Of a DNA stretch of 64,000 nucleotides, positions 28,550 through 37,792 are shown in pieces; position 1 is the first letter of the stretch; the number at the start of each line of letters is the position of its first letter. The position numbers and the translations under genes were made by a program. The DNA lies in the NCBI GenBank assembly GCA_963719345.1, contig CAVRCA010000001.1, positions 1,116,001 through 1,180,000 of the forward strand, given 5' to 3'. The notes under the pieces are model-generated. The model was not told the origin of the DNA. It searched no databases and saw only the letters and a list, made by a program, of their open reading frames with translations. The stretch is from CAVRCA01 sp963719345. Its GTDB lineage: Bacteria > Pseudomonadota > Alphaproteobacteria > Acetobacterales > Acetobacteraceae.

Positions 28550-29701
28550 TTACGGCCGGTCCGAATCTTCGTCGACCACCACCGGCAGCAGCAGGCGGAA
28601 GTCGGTCCGGCCCGGCCGGCTGTCAACCTCGATCAATCCGCCGTGGTCGCCGACGATCTTGGCCACCAGCGCCAGGCCCAAACCGTTGCCGGCGGGCTTG
28701 GAGGTGACGAACGGCTCGAACAGGTGCGGCCGGATGTCGTCCGGGATGCCCGGCCCGTTGTCGCGCACGCAAACCAGCAGCGGCAGGTCGATGCGGGTGC
28801 GCGAGCCCGGCATGGCGACCCGCATCCCCTGTTGGAAAGCGGTCGAGAGCACGATTTCCCCATGCGGGTTGTTGGCCGTGGTGATCGCCTCGGCGGCGTT
28901 CTTGACCAGGTTGAGCAGCACCTGCACGAGCTGGTCGCGATTGCCCCAGATCGGCGGCAGCGACGGGTCGTAGACCTCGCTGAACCGGATGTGCGGGGCG
29001 AACCCGCTCTGCGCCAGCTTGCGCACGTGCTCGAGCACTCGGTGGATGTTGACCGCGGTCCGCTCGATCGGCTTTTCGCCGAACATCTCCATCCGGTCCA
29101 CCAGCTCGCGGATGCGGTCCGCCTCGTCGCGGATCAGCAAGGTAAGCTCGCGGTCGGCCTCGGCGACGCTGCTCTCGAGCAGCTGGGCGGCGCCGCGGAT
29201 GCCGGAGAGCGGGTTTTTGACTTCGTGCGCCAGGATGGCGGCCATGCCGGTCACGCTGCGCGCCGCGCCGCGGAAGGTGAGCTGGCGGTCGAGCTGGCGG
29301 GCCGTCGAAGCGTCCTGCATGACGAGCAGCACCGCGCCGGGGATCTCGGGCACCGGCGTCGCCTGGACGGTGATCCCGCGCTTGCGGAACCGTGGGCCCT
29401 CCAATGTGAGATCATGGTCGGACACCGTGACCTCGCCCCGCCGGGCGTAGGCAATCAGACCGAAGATCGGGCTGTCATGCGGCAGCAGGTCCTCAAGCCG
29501 CATCGGCGCGAGCTGGATCGCGGAGATGCCGACGAACTGCTCGGCGGCTTGATTGACGTAGACGAACCGGTTCTGCTCGTCGAGCAACACCACCGGAACC
29601 GGCATGGCGCCCAGGATCAGCGCCGCCTCGGGCAGCCGGGTGGGCTCGGGCGGCGGCGCGACCACCGCCAAGGCCCGCTTGCGCAGCACCGACTTGATCA
29701 T
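28550..29701 (-). CDS. ntrB: Nitrogen sensor histidine kinase NtrB
   Basis: A soluble kinase of 383 residues that phosphorylates NtrC under PII control. A PAS domain (PVPVVLLDEQNRFVYVNQAA) is followed by HisKA with ILAHEVKNPLSGIRGAAQLL (phospho-His), N-box LLNLVKNAAEAI, and G-boxes DNGPGIP and GNGLGLALVAKI. No membrane segments. ATG 29701 overlaps the dusB stop (ATGA), the classic dusB-ntrB coupling of alphaproteobacteria. Confidence 0.93.
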   Translation of the reverse strand: MIKSVLRKRALAVVAPPPEPTRLPEAALILGAMPVPVVLLDEQNRFVYVNQAAEQFVGISAIQLAPMRLEDLLPHDSPIFGLIAYARRGEVTVSDHDLTLEGPRFRKRGITVQATPVPEIPGAVLLVMQDASTARQLDRQLTFRGAARSVTGMAAILAHEVKNPLSGIRGAAQLLESSVAEADRELTLLIRDEADRIRELVDRMEMFGEKPIERTAVNIHRVLEHVRKLAQSGFAPHIRFSEVYDPSLPPIWGNRDQLVQVLLNLVKNAAEAITTANNPHGEIVLSTAFQQGMRVAMPGSRTRIDLPLLVCVRDNGPGIPDDIRPHLFEPFVTSKPAGNGLGLALVAKIVGDHGGLIEVDSRPGRTDFRLLLPVVVDEDSDRP

Positions 29702-30781
29702 GCCGCCTCCGCCAGCAGGTCGGCGGCGCACGGCTCGCGGCAGGTTCCCCGCGCAATGAGGGGGTCGTAGAAACCGTGCACCAGACGGATGACGGCATCG
29801 GCGTCGGCCAGCCGGTTGACCACGGCACGGAACTCGGCCGAGCACGGCAGGCCGCGCGAATACCAGGCGAGGTGCTTGCGCGCCAGCCGCATGCCGGCAT
29901 CCCGGCCGAAATGCGCGAGCACGGCACGGTAGTGCGCCAGCAGCAGCTCTTTCTGGCCGGCGAGGGGCGGCTCGGGGGCACGGCGGCCGGTGCGCAGGAA
30001 CGTTGCCACCTGGGCCGGAAACCAGGGCCGGCCGTAGCAGCCGCGCCCGATCATCACCCCGTCCGCGCCCGAGCGGCCGAGCGCCTCGGCGGCGTCATCC
30101 TCGGTCACGATGTCGCCGTTGACGATCACTGGGATGGCCACCGCGTCCTTGACCGCGGCCACGAACCCCCAATCGGCGCGTGCCGGTGTAGAACTGCTGG
30201 CGAGTGCGGCCGTGCACCGTCACCATGCGGATGCCGCAATCCTGCGCGATCCGCGCGAGACGCGGCGCATTCAGACTGGCATGGTCCCACCCCATCCGCA
30301 TTTTGAGCGTGACCGGGACCCTGACCGCCTCGACGGTGGCCGTGAGGATGGCGGCGGCGGCGGCCTCGTCGCGCATCAGCGCCGATCCGGCCTGCTGGCC
30401 CACCGCGACCTTCTTCACCGGGCAACCGAAGTTGATGTCGATCAGGTCGGCGCCGCGATCGACCGCGAGCCGGGCCGCCTCGGCCATCGCCGCCGGGTCG
30501 CAGCCGGCGAGCTGCACGGCGGAGACCCCGCCGCAGTCATCCACCTCGGCCATCCGCAAGGTGTTGCGATTTTCACGCACCATCGCCCACGACGCGATCA
30601 TTTCCGACACCACCATCCCGGCCCCCTGCTGCTTGGCTAGGCGACGGAACGGCAGGTCGGTGACGCCGGACATCGGCGCCAGGATCACCGGGGTTTCGAT
30701 GCGCACGCCGGACCCGAGATCGATCGGTCGCAGATCGAAGCGCGGCGGGGCCGGACAGGAGGGGGACTCGCAATTGCTCAT
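29698..30781 (-). CDS. dusB: tRNA-dihydrouridine synthase DusB, frameshifted
   Basis: An FMN enzyme that reduces uridine in tRNA D-loops, also called NifR3 at this locus. Visible motifs: VILAPMSGVTDLPFRRL, INFGCPVKKVA with the catalytic Cys, TLKMRMGWDHASLNAPRLA, TVHGRTRQQFYTG, VNGDIVTEDDA and GRGCYGRPWF. One extra base near 30183 shifts the frame between QFYTGT and the continuation ADWGFVAAVKDAVAIP; both parts are intact. About 360 codons after correction. It heads the ntr series and is divergent from ispDF. Confidence 0.92.
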
Positions 30782-30859
30782 GAATTGAGCATCGTAGTCT
30801 CCGTTGTGTCACCCTGCAATCCGGTTGACGGGACGCCGGGGGCCGGTGAGTTTGCGGCG

Positions 30860-31993
30860 GTGCGCATCGCAGCCATTCTCGTCGCCGGCGGCTCGGGCAG
30901 CCGTTTCGGCGCCCCGACCCCAAAACAGTTCCTCGTCATCGCCGGCCAGCCCGTGCTGCGCCACGCGGCGGCCGCGCTCGTGACGCACGCGCCGCTGCTC
31001 CAGCCGGTCGGCGATGCCGCCGCGATCGCCGCGGCGCTGGACGGCCTGCCGCATCTGCCGCCGGTGCCGGGCGGCGAAACGCGCCAGGCGAGCGTGCGCG
31101 CCGGATTGGAAGCCCTGGCGCCGCACGCGCCCGACATCGTGCTGATCCACGACGCGGCCCGGCCGGTCATTCCGCCGCACACCGTACCCGATCTGCTGGC
31201 GGCGCTCGACCGGGCCGCCGGGGCTATTCCGGCCCTGCCGGTAGCCGACACCCTCAAGCGCGCCGCCGCGGGGGCAATCGTCGGCACCGTGGCCCGCGAC
31301 GGCCTCTACCGGGCGCAGACCCCGCAGGCCTTCCGGTTCGCGGCCATCCTCCGCCTGCATCGCGCGCAGGAAGGCGCGAGCGCGACCGACGACGCCGCCC
31401 TGCTCGAAGCGGCCGGCGAGACGGTCCTGCTGGTGCCCGGGTCCGAGGACAATATCAAGCTGACCTATCCGGAGGATCGCGTGCGACTGGAGCGGACGAT
31501 GCTGGGCGGCTTGGCGCCGCGTGTCGGCACCGGGTTCGACGTCCACGCCTTCGCCGACGGGCGGCGGCTGGTGCTGTGCGGCGTCGAGGTGCCGCATCCC
31601 CGCGGGCTGGCCGGTCACTCGGATGCCGATGTGGGCATCCACGCGCTATGCGACGCGATCTACGGCGCGCTGGCCGAGGGCGATATCGGCCGCCATTTCC
31701 CGCCCTCCGAGGCAGCTTGGCAAGGCGCGGACAGTTCCGTGTTCCTGCGCCACGCGGCGGGCCGGATCGCCGCGCGCGGCGGCGTGCTCAGCCATATCGA
31801 CGTCACCCTGATCTGCGAGCGACCGAAGATCACGCCGCACGCGCCGGCAATGATCGCGCGGCTGGTCGAACTGCTGGGCGTCCCTGCCGATCGGGTGTCC
31901 GTCAAAGCCACGACGACGGAGCGGCTCGGCTTCACCGGCCGCGGCGAGGGCATCGCGGCGCAGGCGGTCGCGACCCTGCTGTTGCCGCTCTGA
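30860..31993 (+). CDS. ispDF: Bifunctional MEP-pathway enzyme IspDF
   Basis: A fusion of MEP cytidylyltransferase (IspD) and MECDP synthase (IspF) in isoprenoid precursor synthesis. IspD: AAILVAGGSGSRFG, the nucleotide-binding glycine loop, then DAARPVIPPHTV and TPQAFRF. IspF: RVGTGFDVHAFADGRRLVLCG with zinc-binding His, LAGHSDADVGIHALCDA, and KATTTERLGFTGRGEGIAAQA near the end. GTG 30860 starts directly before the IspD core, giving 377 residues and 78 bp of divergent spacing to dusB. TTG 30785 would add 25 unconserved residues. The fusion is typical of alphaproteobacteria. Confidence 0.93.
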   Translation: MRIAAILVAGGSGSRFGAPTPKQFLVIAGQPVLRHAAAALVTHAPLLQPVGDAAAIAAALDGLPHLPPVPGGETRQASVRAGLEALAPHAPDIVLIHDAARPVIPPHTVPDLLAALDRAAGAIPALPVADTLKRAAAGAIVGTVARDGLYRAQTPQAFRFAAILRLHRAQEGASATDDAALLEAAGETVLLVPGSEDNIKLTYPEDRVRLERTMLGGLAPRVGTGFDVHAFADGRRLVLCGVEVPHPRGLAGHSDADVGIHALCDAIYGALAEGDIGRHFPPSEAAWQGADSSVFLRHAAGRIAARGGVLSHIDVTLICERPKITPHAPAMIARLVELLGVPADRVSVKATTTERLGFTGRGEGIAAQAVATLLLPL

Positions 31994-32034
31994 TCGAAGA
32001 ACAGGAGAACCGGGTGGACCAGAGTTGAGGCCGC

Positions 32035-32334
32035 TTGCGCGTCGGGCTGAGTGTGGTGCTGAGCTGCGGCATCCTCGCCGCGTGCGTCGCCCGTGTGCCC
32101 GCCGCCAACCCCTACCCGCCGGTGCCAACGGCGGCGGTCGAGGTGGTGCCGAAGCCGCCGGTGTCGGCCACGCAGCTCGTTTGGCAGCCCGGGCACTATG
32201 AGTGGAACGGCTCGGCTTACGTCTGGTATTCCGGCGCCTATGTCCAGCAACTGGGGCAAGGGCAACTGTGGCAGCCGGGCTACTGGACCATCGGTCCAAG
32301 CGGCTGGGTCTGGTTGCCGGGGCATTGGAAGTAG
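32035..32334 (+). CDS. Small WxxGxW-repeat lipoprotein (YXWGXW type)
   Basis: A 99-residue exported protein. TTG 32035 starts a signal peptide ending in LSCGILAAC, a plausible lipobox with Cys at residue 17. After a proline-rich linker come repeats of the W-(Q/L)PGHY/W form: LVWQPGHYEWNGSAYVW, LWQPGYWTIG and VWLPGHWK. Such aromatic-glycine repeats occur in small outer-membrane or periplasmic proteins of unknown role. A stop lies just before the start. Confidence 0.7.
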   Translation: MRVGLSVVLSCGILAACVARVPAANPYPPVPTAAVEVVPKPPVSATQLVWQPGHYEWNGSAYVWYSGAYVQQLGQGQLWQPGYWTIGPSGWVWLPGHWK

Positions 32335-32481
32335 CACGTTTCGCGTCAGCACCTTGCGGGCCATCCGGCGCCGCCCGGCCCTTGCGGCGCGGGCGACCCT
32401 GTGGTGTTACTGCCGCCCCAACTGACGCGGGAGGCCGCCTGGCTTATCCTGCCTGACCCGCAGCTGAGCGAGGCCGCGCTG

Positions 32482-32766
32482 ATGTCTTCCACGTTCGACA
32501 CCGTTGCCGGGATCATTTCGGAGACCTGCGACATACCGCGGGAGAAGATCACGCCCGAAAGCCACGCGATCAACGATCTCGGGCATCGACAGTCTCGACT
32601 TTCTCGATGTCGCTTTCGCCATCGACAAGGCGTTCGGCATCAAGATGCCGCTTGAAGCAATGGACGCAGGAGGTCAACGAGGGAAAGGTCTCGTCCGACC
32701 AGTATTTCGTGCTGTGACAATCTGTGCGAGAACATCGATCACCTGGTCGCGGCGAAGGCCGCCTGA
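32482..32766 (+). CDS. acpXL: Specialised acyl carrier protein AcpXL, three frameshifts
   Basis: AcpXL carries the growing C28-type hydroxyacyl chain for lipid A in rhizobia. Stitched product: MSSTFDTVAGIISETCDIPR, then the phosphopantetheine site LGIDSLDFLD, AIDKAFGIKMPLE and WTQEVNEGKVSSDQYFVL-NLC, closely matching the rhizobial protein and its roughly 92-residue length. Extra bases sit near 32581-32583, 32657-32660 and 32714-32717; removing one at each gives one clean frame to TGA 32766. First gene of the VLCFA run, 35 bp before fabZXL. Confidence 0.88.
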
Positions 32767-32800
32767 CCGCACCGAGTAATCACACCGACTGGCGCGCCGG

Positions 32801-33306
32801 ATGCGGCTTGAGTATTTCCAGATGGTCGACCGGATCGAGGCGCTGGACCCGGCGGCGGGGATGGTGCGGGCGCATTTGCGTCGTGCCGGAGGCGAGTCCG
32901 GTGTTCGAGGGGCATTTCCCGGGCTATCCGATTCTGCCGGGCGTGCTGATGATCGAGATGATGGCGCAGACCGGCGGCTGGTTGGTGCTGGCGCTCGGCG
33001 GGTTCGAGCGGATGGCGTTTCTGGCCCAGGTCGAGAAGGCCAAGCTGCGCAGCTTCGTGACCCCGGGCGAGTCGCTGCAAACCGAGGTGCGGCTGGTGCA
33101 TGAGGGCTCCGGCTATGCCGTCGTCGCCGGCCATATCCGCGGCCGAGGACAGGAAGGTGGCGGACGCGGAAATCACCTATCGCGTGCTGCCGTTCCCCAA
33201 CGAGGTGGCACGACGCGAACTGCTCGCGACGGCTCGCCGCGTGCGGATGCCGGAGAAGCTGATCGGCGGCGGCCCGGAAATGCCGACGCCGGGCGCGACG
33301 TGCTGA
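32801..33306 (+). CDS. fabZXL: 3-hydroxyacyl-ACP dehydratase FabZXL, two frameshifts
   Basis: A hot-dog dehydratase for very-long-chain elongation. It starts MRLEYFQMVDRIEALDP, with the catalytic region SPVFEGHFPGYPILPGVLMIEMMAQ (His in GHFPG, the acidic residue in the MIEMMAQ helix). Single extra bases near 32876 and 33141 move the frame before CVVPEASP and before AEDRKVADAEITYRV. Corrected length about 168 codons. The stop region overlaps the next start (GTG 33300), consistent with an operon. Confidence 0.87.
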
Positions 33307-34473
33307 TCACCGGCATCGGCCTGGTCTCCTCGCTGGGCGAGGGACTCGACGCACACTGGGCGGCGCTGAACCGGCTGGACGGCTTCGTCCCGGTGGTCGA
33401 TGCGCAGCGCTTCGCGCCGTTTCCGGTGCATCCGATGGTGCCGCTGGCGTTCGACTCCAGATCCCCAAGCGCGGCGACCAACGCCAGATGGAGCCATGGC
33501 AGCGGATCGGCACCTATGCCGCCGGGCTGGCGCTGGACCAGGCCGGGGTGAAGGGCGACGCCGCGCTGCTCGGCCGGATGGACATGATCGTCGCGGCCGG
33601 CGGCGGCGAGCGGGACTACGCGGTGGACGGCGCGATCCTTGCCGGCCCTGCCCCACGCCGCCGATCCGGAGGTGCTGTCTCAACGAGCAGCTGGTGGCGG
33701 ACCTCCGCCCGACGCTGTTCCTGGCCCAATTGTCCAACCTGCTGGCCGGCAACATCTCGATCGTGCACGGCGTGGTCGGCTCGTCGCGCACCTTCATGGG
33801 CGAGGAAGTCGAGCGGCGCCGATGCCGTGCGCATCGCCTGCGCCCGGATCGGAGCGGGACAGGGCGAGCTGATCCTCGTCGGCGGCTCCTACAACGCCGA
33901 GCGGCCCGACTGCCTTCTGCACGACGCGCTGGGCAAGCACGCTTTGGCAGGGCGCGTGCGCCGGATCTGGGCGCGCCAGTCCGAGGGCGGCGGACTGTCC
34001 TGGGCTCGGTCGGCTGCTTCCTGGTCCTCGAGAGCCGGGCCCATGCCGAGGCGCGCGGCGCCCGGCCACTGGCGCGCCTCGCCGGGGTGGCGACCGACCG
34101 CTGCCGGCGCGCGCCGGGCGAGGCCACCGCCAACGCCGAGCGGCAGCTTGCCACCTTCCGCGGGATGCCGCGCCGACGCGGTAATCTCCGGCGCGTCCGG
34201 CGCGCAAGCGGCGACCGCGGAGGAGCGCGCCTTGCTCGACCGGCTCGGGCTGCCGATCCGGGCCGCCGCGACGGCGCTCGGGCATTCGATGGAGCCGTCG
34301 TTTCCGGCCACCCTGGCGCTGGCCGCGATGTCGCTCGGCCGGGGCGAGCTGTTCGCGCCGCTGGAGGCGGCCGAGGCCGTCAGCACGAAGCCGGCGCCCG
34401 AAGCAGGCTCGTTCGTCGACCTCATGGGGCCATTGGCGCGGCGAGGGATTGGCGCCTCGTCGAGGCGGCATAG
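33300..34473 (+). CDS. fabF2XL: Beta-ketoacyl synthase FabF2XL, KS-beta-like, about eight frameshifts
   Basis: Condensing-enzyme homologue of the VLCFA pathway, about 390 codons. It opens with LITGIGLVSSLGEGLDAHW and ends GHWRGEGLALVEAA. At the nucleophile position the sequence reads VVGSSRTFMGEE rather than a Cys motif, so like chain-length factors it probably works as a partner of FabF1XL. Eight single-base indels (near 33457, 33647, 33678, 33814, 33999, 34171, 34428, 34455) net +4, and 1174-4 is exactly 390 codons. No in-frame nonsense remains after correction. Confidence 0.85.
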
Positions 34474-34488
34474 CGAGCGGAGACGGTC

Positions 34489-35771
34489 ATGGCGGGTACG
34501 GATCACGACCAGGGCCGCCCGGTCGTCGTGGTGACCGGGATGGGTGTGCTCACCTCGCTGGGCGCAGGGCAAGCCGGACAACTGGGGCGCGCTGACGGCC
34601 GGGCGTGTCGGGCATCCGCCGGATCACCCGCTTCCCGATCGACGGTCTGCGCACCACGATCGCCGGCACGATCGATTTCGTCGCCGTCGAGGAACCCAGC
34701 GCCGCGGCGCAGACCGAGGCGCTGGCCGGGTGGTGATCGAGGAGGCGATCAGCCAATCCGGGATCGGCCGTCCGGGCGATTTTCCCGGTCCGCTGTTCCT
34801 GGCCGTGCCGCCCGTGGAGATCGACTGGCCGCAACGCCGCGCGCTCGCCGCCGCGTCGGGTGCGAACGAGGCGGTCAGCTACGACGACCTGATGCGGGCG
34901 GCGAGCACGGGCGATTTCGTCCGCTGGCACGAGCGGTTCCTGTTCGGCTCGGTCGCCGAGCATCTGGCCGACCGGTTCGGCACCAAGGGCTCGCCGGTCG
35001 CCACCTCCACCGCCTGCGCCTCGGGCGCGACCGCGATCCAGCTCGGGGTCGAGGCGATCCGCCGCGGCGAGACCGAGGCGGCGCTGGTGCGTCGGCACCG
35101 ACGCCTCGGTCACGCAGGAATCGCTGATCCGGTTCACGCTGCTGTCGGCCCTGTCGGCGCGCAACGACCCGCCGGAAGCGGCGGCGCGGCCGTTCTCCAA
35201 GGATCGCGACGGGTTCGTCATGGCGGAAGGCGCCGGCGCGCTGGTGCTGGAGAGCCTGGCCCATGCCCGGGCGCGCGGCGCCCGCATCCTCGGCGTGATC
35301 GAGGGATGCGGCGAGATGGCCGACAGCTTCCACCGCACACGGTCGAGCCCCGACGGCAAGCCGATCATCGCCTGCATGCGCCACGCGCTTGCGGACGCCG
35401 GGGTGGCGCCGGACGCCATCGGCTACATCAACGCGCACGGCACCGGCACGCCGGAAAACGACAAGATGGAATGGCTCGGCGTGTCCGCCGTATTCGGCGA
35501 GCGGGCGTCGTCGATCCCGATCTCGTCCAACAAGTCGATGATCGGTCACACGCTGACCGCCGCCGGCACGATCGAGGCGGTGTTCACCTTGCTCACGATG
35601 CAGCACGGGTTGCTGCCGCCGACCATCAACTACGAAATCCCCGATCCGGCGCTGCCCGTCGACTGCGTCCCGAACGTGGCGCGCGACACCACGGTGACGC
35701 GGGCGATCTCGAACTCCTTCGGCTTCGGCGGCCAGAACGCCTGCCTCGTGCTGGCCGCGGCGCCCGGCTGA
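34489..35771 (+). CDS. fabF1XL: Beta-ketoacyl-ACP synthase II FabF1XL, four frameshifts
   Basis: The catalytic condensing enzyme of the cluster. Full Cys-His-His triad: TSTACASGATAIQ, INAHGTGTPENDKMEW, and SNKSMIGHTLTAAG. It starts MAGTDHDQGRPVVVVTGMGV, 15 bp after fabF2XL. Indels near 34569, 34603, 34730 (a loss) and 35090 net +2, restoring 427 codons. The last 680 bp are in one frame and intact. Ends FGFGGQNACLVLAAAPG, 13 bp before the SDR gene. Confidence 0.88.
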
Positions 35772-35784
35772 TGGCTCTCCCCTG

Positions 35785-36552
35785 ATGGCGGAAACACGGC
35801 CGCGCGCCCTCGTCATCGGCGGCCGGCGCGGGATCGGGGCCGCGGTGGTGCGCGAGCTTGCCGCGCGCGGGGCGGATGTCACCTTCACCTTCCGCTCCGG
35901 CAGCCCGCTGGAGATCGAGGCCGGGCTTGCCGCCCTGCGCGAAACCTGCCCGGCAGCGGACTTTGCGGCCCAACTGCTCGACTTGTCGGACCGGCCGGCA
36001 GTGGACGCCTTCGCGGCCCGACTCGACCAGGACGAGGCGTTCGCGACGCTGGTGCAGGTCGGCGGCACGACCTATGACGCGCTGGCCGCGATGATGGATC
36101 AGGATGCCGCCGAACGGGCCATGCAGGTTAATTTCTGGGCATTCGCGCGCATCTGTCGCGCGGTGGTCCGTCCGATGACGCGAGCGCGGGCGGGGCGCAT
36201 CATCGCCATCGGCTCGGTTCTCGGCCTGCAGGCGAGCCAGGGCAACGCGGCGTATGCGGCCTCGAAGGCGGCGCTGCTCGGCTACGTGCGCACGCTCGCC
36301 ATCGAGACCGCGCGGCGGGGCGTGACGGTGAACTACGTCGCACCCGGCTTCGTCGACACCGACATGCTGGCGCCGTTCGCGGCGCACCGGGCGACGACCG
36401 AGGCGCAGATCCCCGCTGCCCGCTACGCCCGGCCGGAGGAGGTCGCGGCGGTCGTGGGCTTTCTCAGCACGGCGGAAGCGGCCTATGTGACGGGCGCGGC
36501 AATCCCGGTCGATGGCGGCCTCTCGGCGTCGATCGGGGTGCAGCGCGCCTAG
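35785..36552 (+). CDS. FabG-like short-chain dehydrogenase in the VLCFA cluster
   Basis: A 255-residue SDR: nucleotide loop IGGRRGIGAA (residues 11-20), catalytic S144, Y157 and K161 (YAASK), and an ending close to FabG (VTGAAIPVDGGLSAS). Directly after fabF1XL on the same strand, it would supply the ketoacyl-ACP reduction that elongation needs. The rhizobial cluster, as I recall it, goes straight from fabF1XL to adh2XL without such a gene. Frame intact. Reductase role inferred from position. Confidence 0.82.
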   Translation: MAETRPRALVIGGRRGIGAAVVRELAARGADVTFTFRSGSPLEIEAGLAALRETCPAADFAAQLLDLSDRPAVDAFAARLDQDEAFATLVQVGGTTYDALAAMMDQDAAERAMQVNFWAFARICRAVVRPMTRARAGRIIAIGSVLGLQASQGNAAYAASKAALLGYVRTLAIETARRGVTVNYVAPGFVDTDMLAPFAAHRATTEAQIPAARYARPEEVAAVVGFLSTAEAAYVTGAAIPVDGGLSASIGVQRA

Positions 36553-36610
36553 CTCGATAATCATACGCTTGTATGCCAGGACTTCCTCATTGAGGTGCTG
36601 ACAGCCCAGC

Positions 36611-36690
36611 GTCATTGCCGGGCTTGACCCGGCAATCCATCACCCGGCACGCGCCGCAGCATGGATGCCCGGATCAAGTCCGGGCATGAC
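36611..36690. repeat. Dispersed palindromic intergenic repeat (alphaproteobacterial type)
   Basis: Two 30-bp arms, 36611-36640 and 36661-36690, are imperfect reverse complements, and each is itself a hairpin: TGCCGGG-CTTGA-CCCGGCA and TGCCCGG-ATCAAGT-CCGGGCA. Such GTCAT...GGGCTTGACCC...ATCCA elements are scattered through many alphaproteobacterial genomes. It lies between the SDR and adh2XL and could end or modulate the transcript there. Confidence 0.75.
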
Positions 36691-36760
36691 CAGGTTGGAA
36701 GGTTCAGTACCTTAGGTAAGGACCGTCCGGGCATAGGTGATCTTGTCAGGAACCACGCTT

Positions 36761-37792
36761 ATGGCCCCAATCCGTGCGCTCCAGCTCCGCGCCGACCGTG
36801 ACATCGCGCTCATCGAGTGCCCGCCCCCGCCCCCGCCGGCGGCGGGCGAGGTGCAGATCCGCATCCGCACCGTCTCGCTGAACCACATCGACGTCTGGGG
36901 CTTTCGCGGCATGGCGTTCGCGAAGCGGCAATACCCGCTGACCGTGGGCGCGGAGGCGGCGGGCGAGGTCGTCGCAATCGGCCCCAACGTGGACGGCATC
37001 GGCACCGGCCAGCGCGTGATCGCCTACGCGGCGCTGACCTGCGGCGCCTGCCGGTTCTGCCGAGCCGGACGGGACAATCTCTGCGAGAACCCGGGCGGCG
37101 TGCGCGGCTTTCACGTCGGCGGCTTTGCGCAGGAACTGGTGAACCACCCCGCCCGGCTGGCGGTCCCGGTCCCGGAAAACGTCTCCCTGGAGGACGCCGC
37201 CTGCGTGCCGGTGGCGTACGCCACCGTCGAGCACATGCTGTTCGACAATGCGCAACTCGAACCGGGTGAAACCATCCTGGTCCACGCCGGCGGCTCCGGG
37301 ATCGGCAGCATCGCGATCCGCATCGCCCGCTCACTCGGCTGCACGGTGATCACCACCGTCGGCAGCGACGAGAAGGGGGAGAAGGCGCGCGCGCTGGGCG
37401 CCGACCACGTCATCAACTACCGTCGCGACCGTTTCGAGGGCGTGGTGCGCCGGCTCACCGGCAAGAAGGGCGTGGACGTGGTGTTCGAGCACGTCGGCGC
37501 CGACACCTGGAATGGCTCGCTGCTCTCGCTGCGGCGCGGCGGTCGGCTCGTCACCTGCGGCGCCACGTCAGGACCGTCCGCCAGCATGAACCTCATGCAG
37601 CTGTTCCAGCAGCAATACCGCATCATCGGTTCGTTCGGGGCGCCCCTCGCCTGCCTGCCGCGCGCCCTCGGGCGCATCGCCGCCGGCGTGCGGCCGGTGA
37701 TCGATACCAGCTACGGGCTCGACGACTTCCGCGCCGGACTGGACCGCCTCCAGGATCGCGACGTGTTCGGGAAGATCCTTGTCTCGCTCTGA
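36761..37792 (+). CDS. adh2XL: Zinc-type alcohol dehydrogenase/enoyl reductase-like Adh2XL
   Basis: A 343-residue MDR enzyme strongly resembling the rhizobial adh2XL (fabXL) product: NHIDVWGFRGMAFAKR, the structural zinc cysteines in AALTCGACRFCRAGRDNLCEN, VPVAYATVEHMLFDNAQLEPG, Rossmann motif HAGGSGIGSIA, and LMQLFQQQYRIIGSFGA. It probably performs a reduction in very-long-chain acyl synthesis, perhaps the enoyl step. ATG 36761 is preceded by TCAGGA. Frame intact, and its end overlaps the lpxXL start by 14 bp. Confidence 0.88.
   Translation: MAPIRALQLRADRDIALIECPPPPPPAAGEVQIRIRTVSLNHIDVWGFRGMAFAKRQYPLTVGAEAAGEVVAIGPNVDGIGTGQRVIAYAALTCGACRFCRAGRDNLCENPGGVRGFHVGGFAQELVNHPARLAVPVPENVSLEDAACVPVAYATVEHMLFDNAQLEPGETILVHAGGSGIGSIAIRIARSLGCTVITTVGSDEKGEKARALGADHVINYRRDRFEGVVRRLTGKKGVDVVFEHVGADTWNGSLLSLRRGGRLVTCGATSGPSASMNLMQLFQQQYRIIGSFGAPLACLPRALGRIAAGVRPVIDTSYGLDDFRAGLDRLQDRDVFGKILVSL

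Noticed and set aside
32581..35090. Idea that the indels fall at codon boundaries, as in programmed frameshifting
   Set aside because: Many can be placed at a boundary, but within a codon the position is ambiguous because the original residue is unknown. No slippery heptamers recur, so the apparent phase is a parsing artefact.
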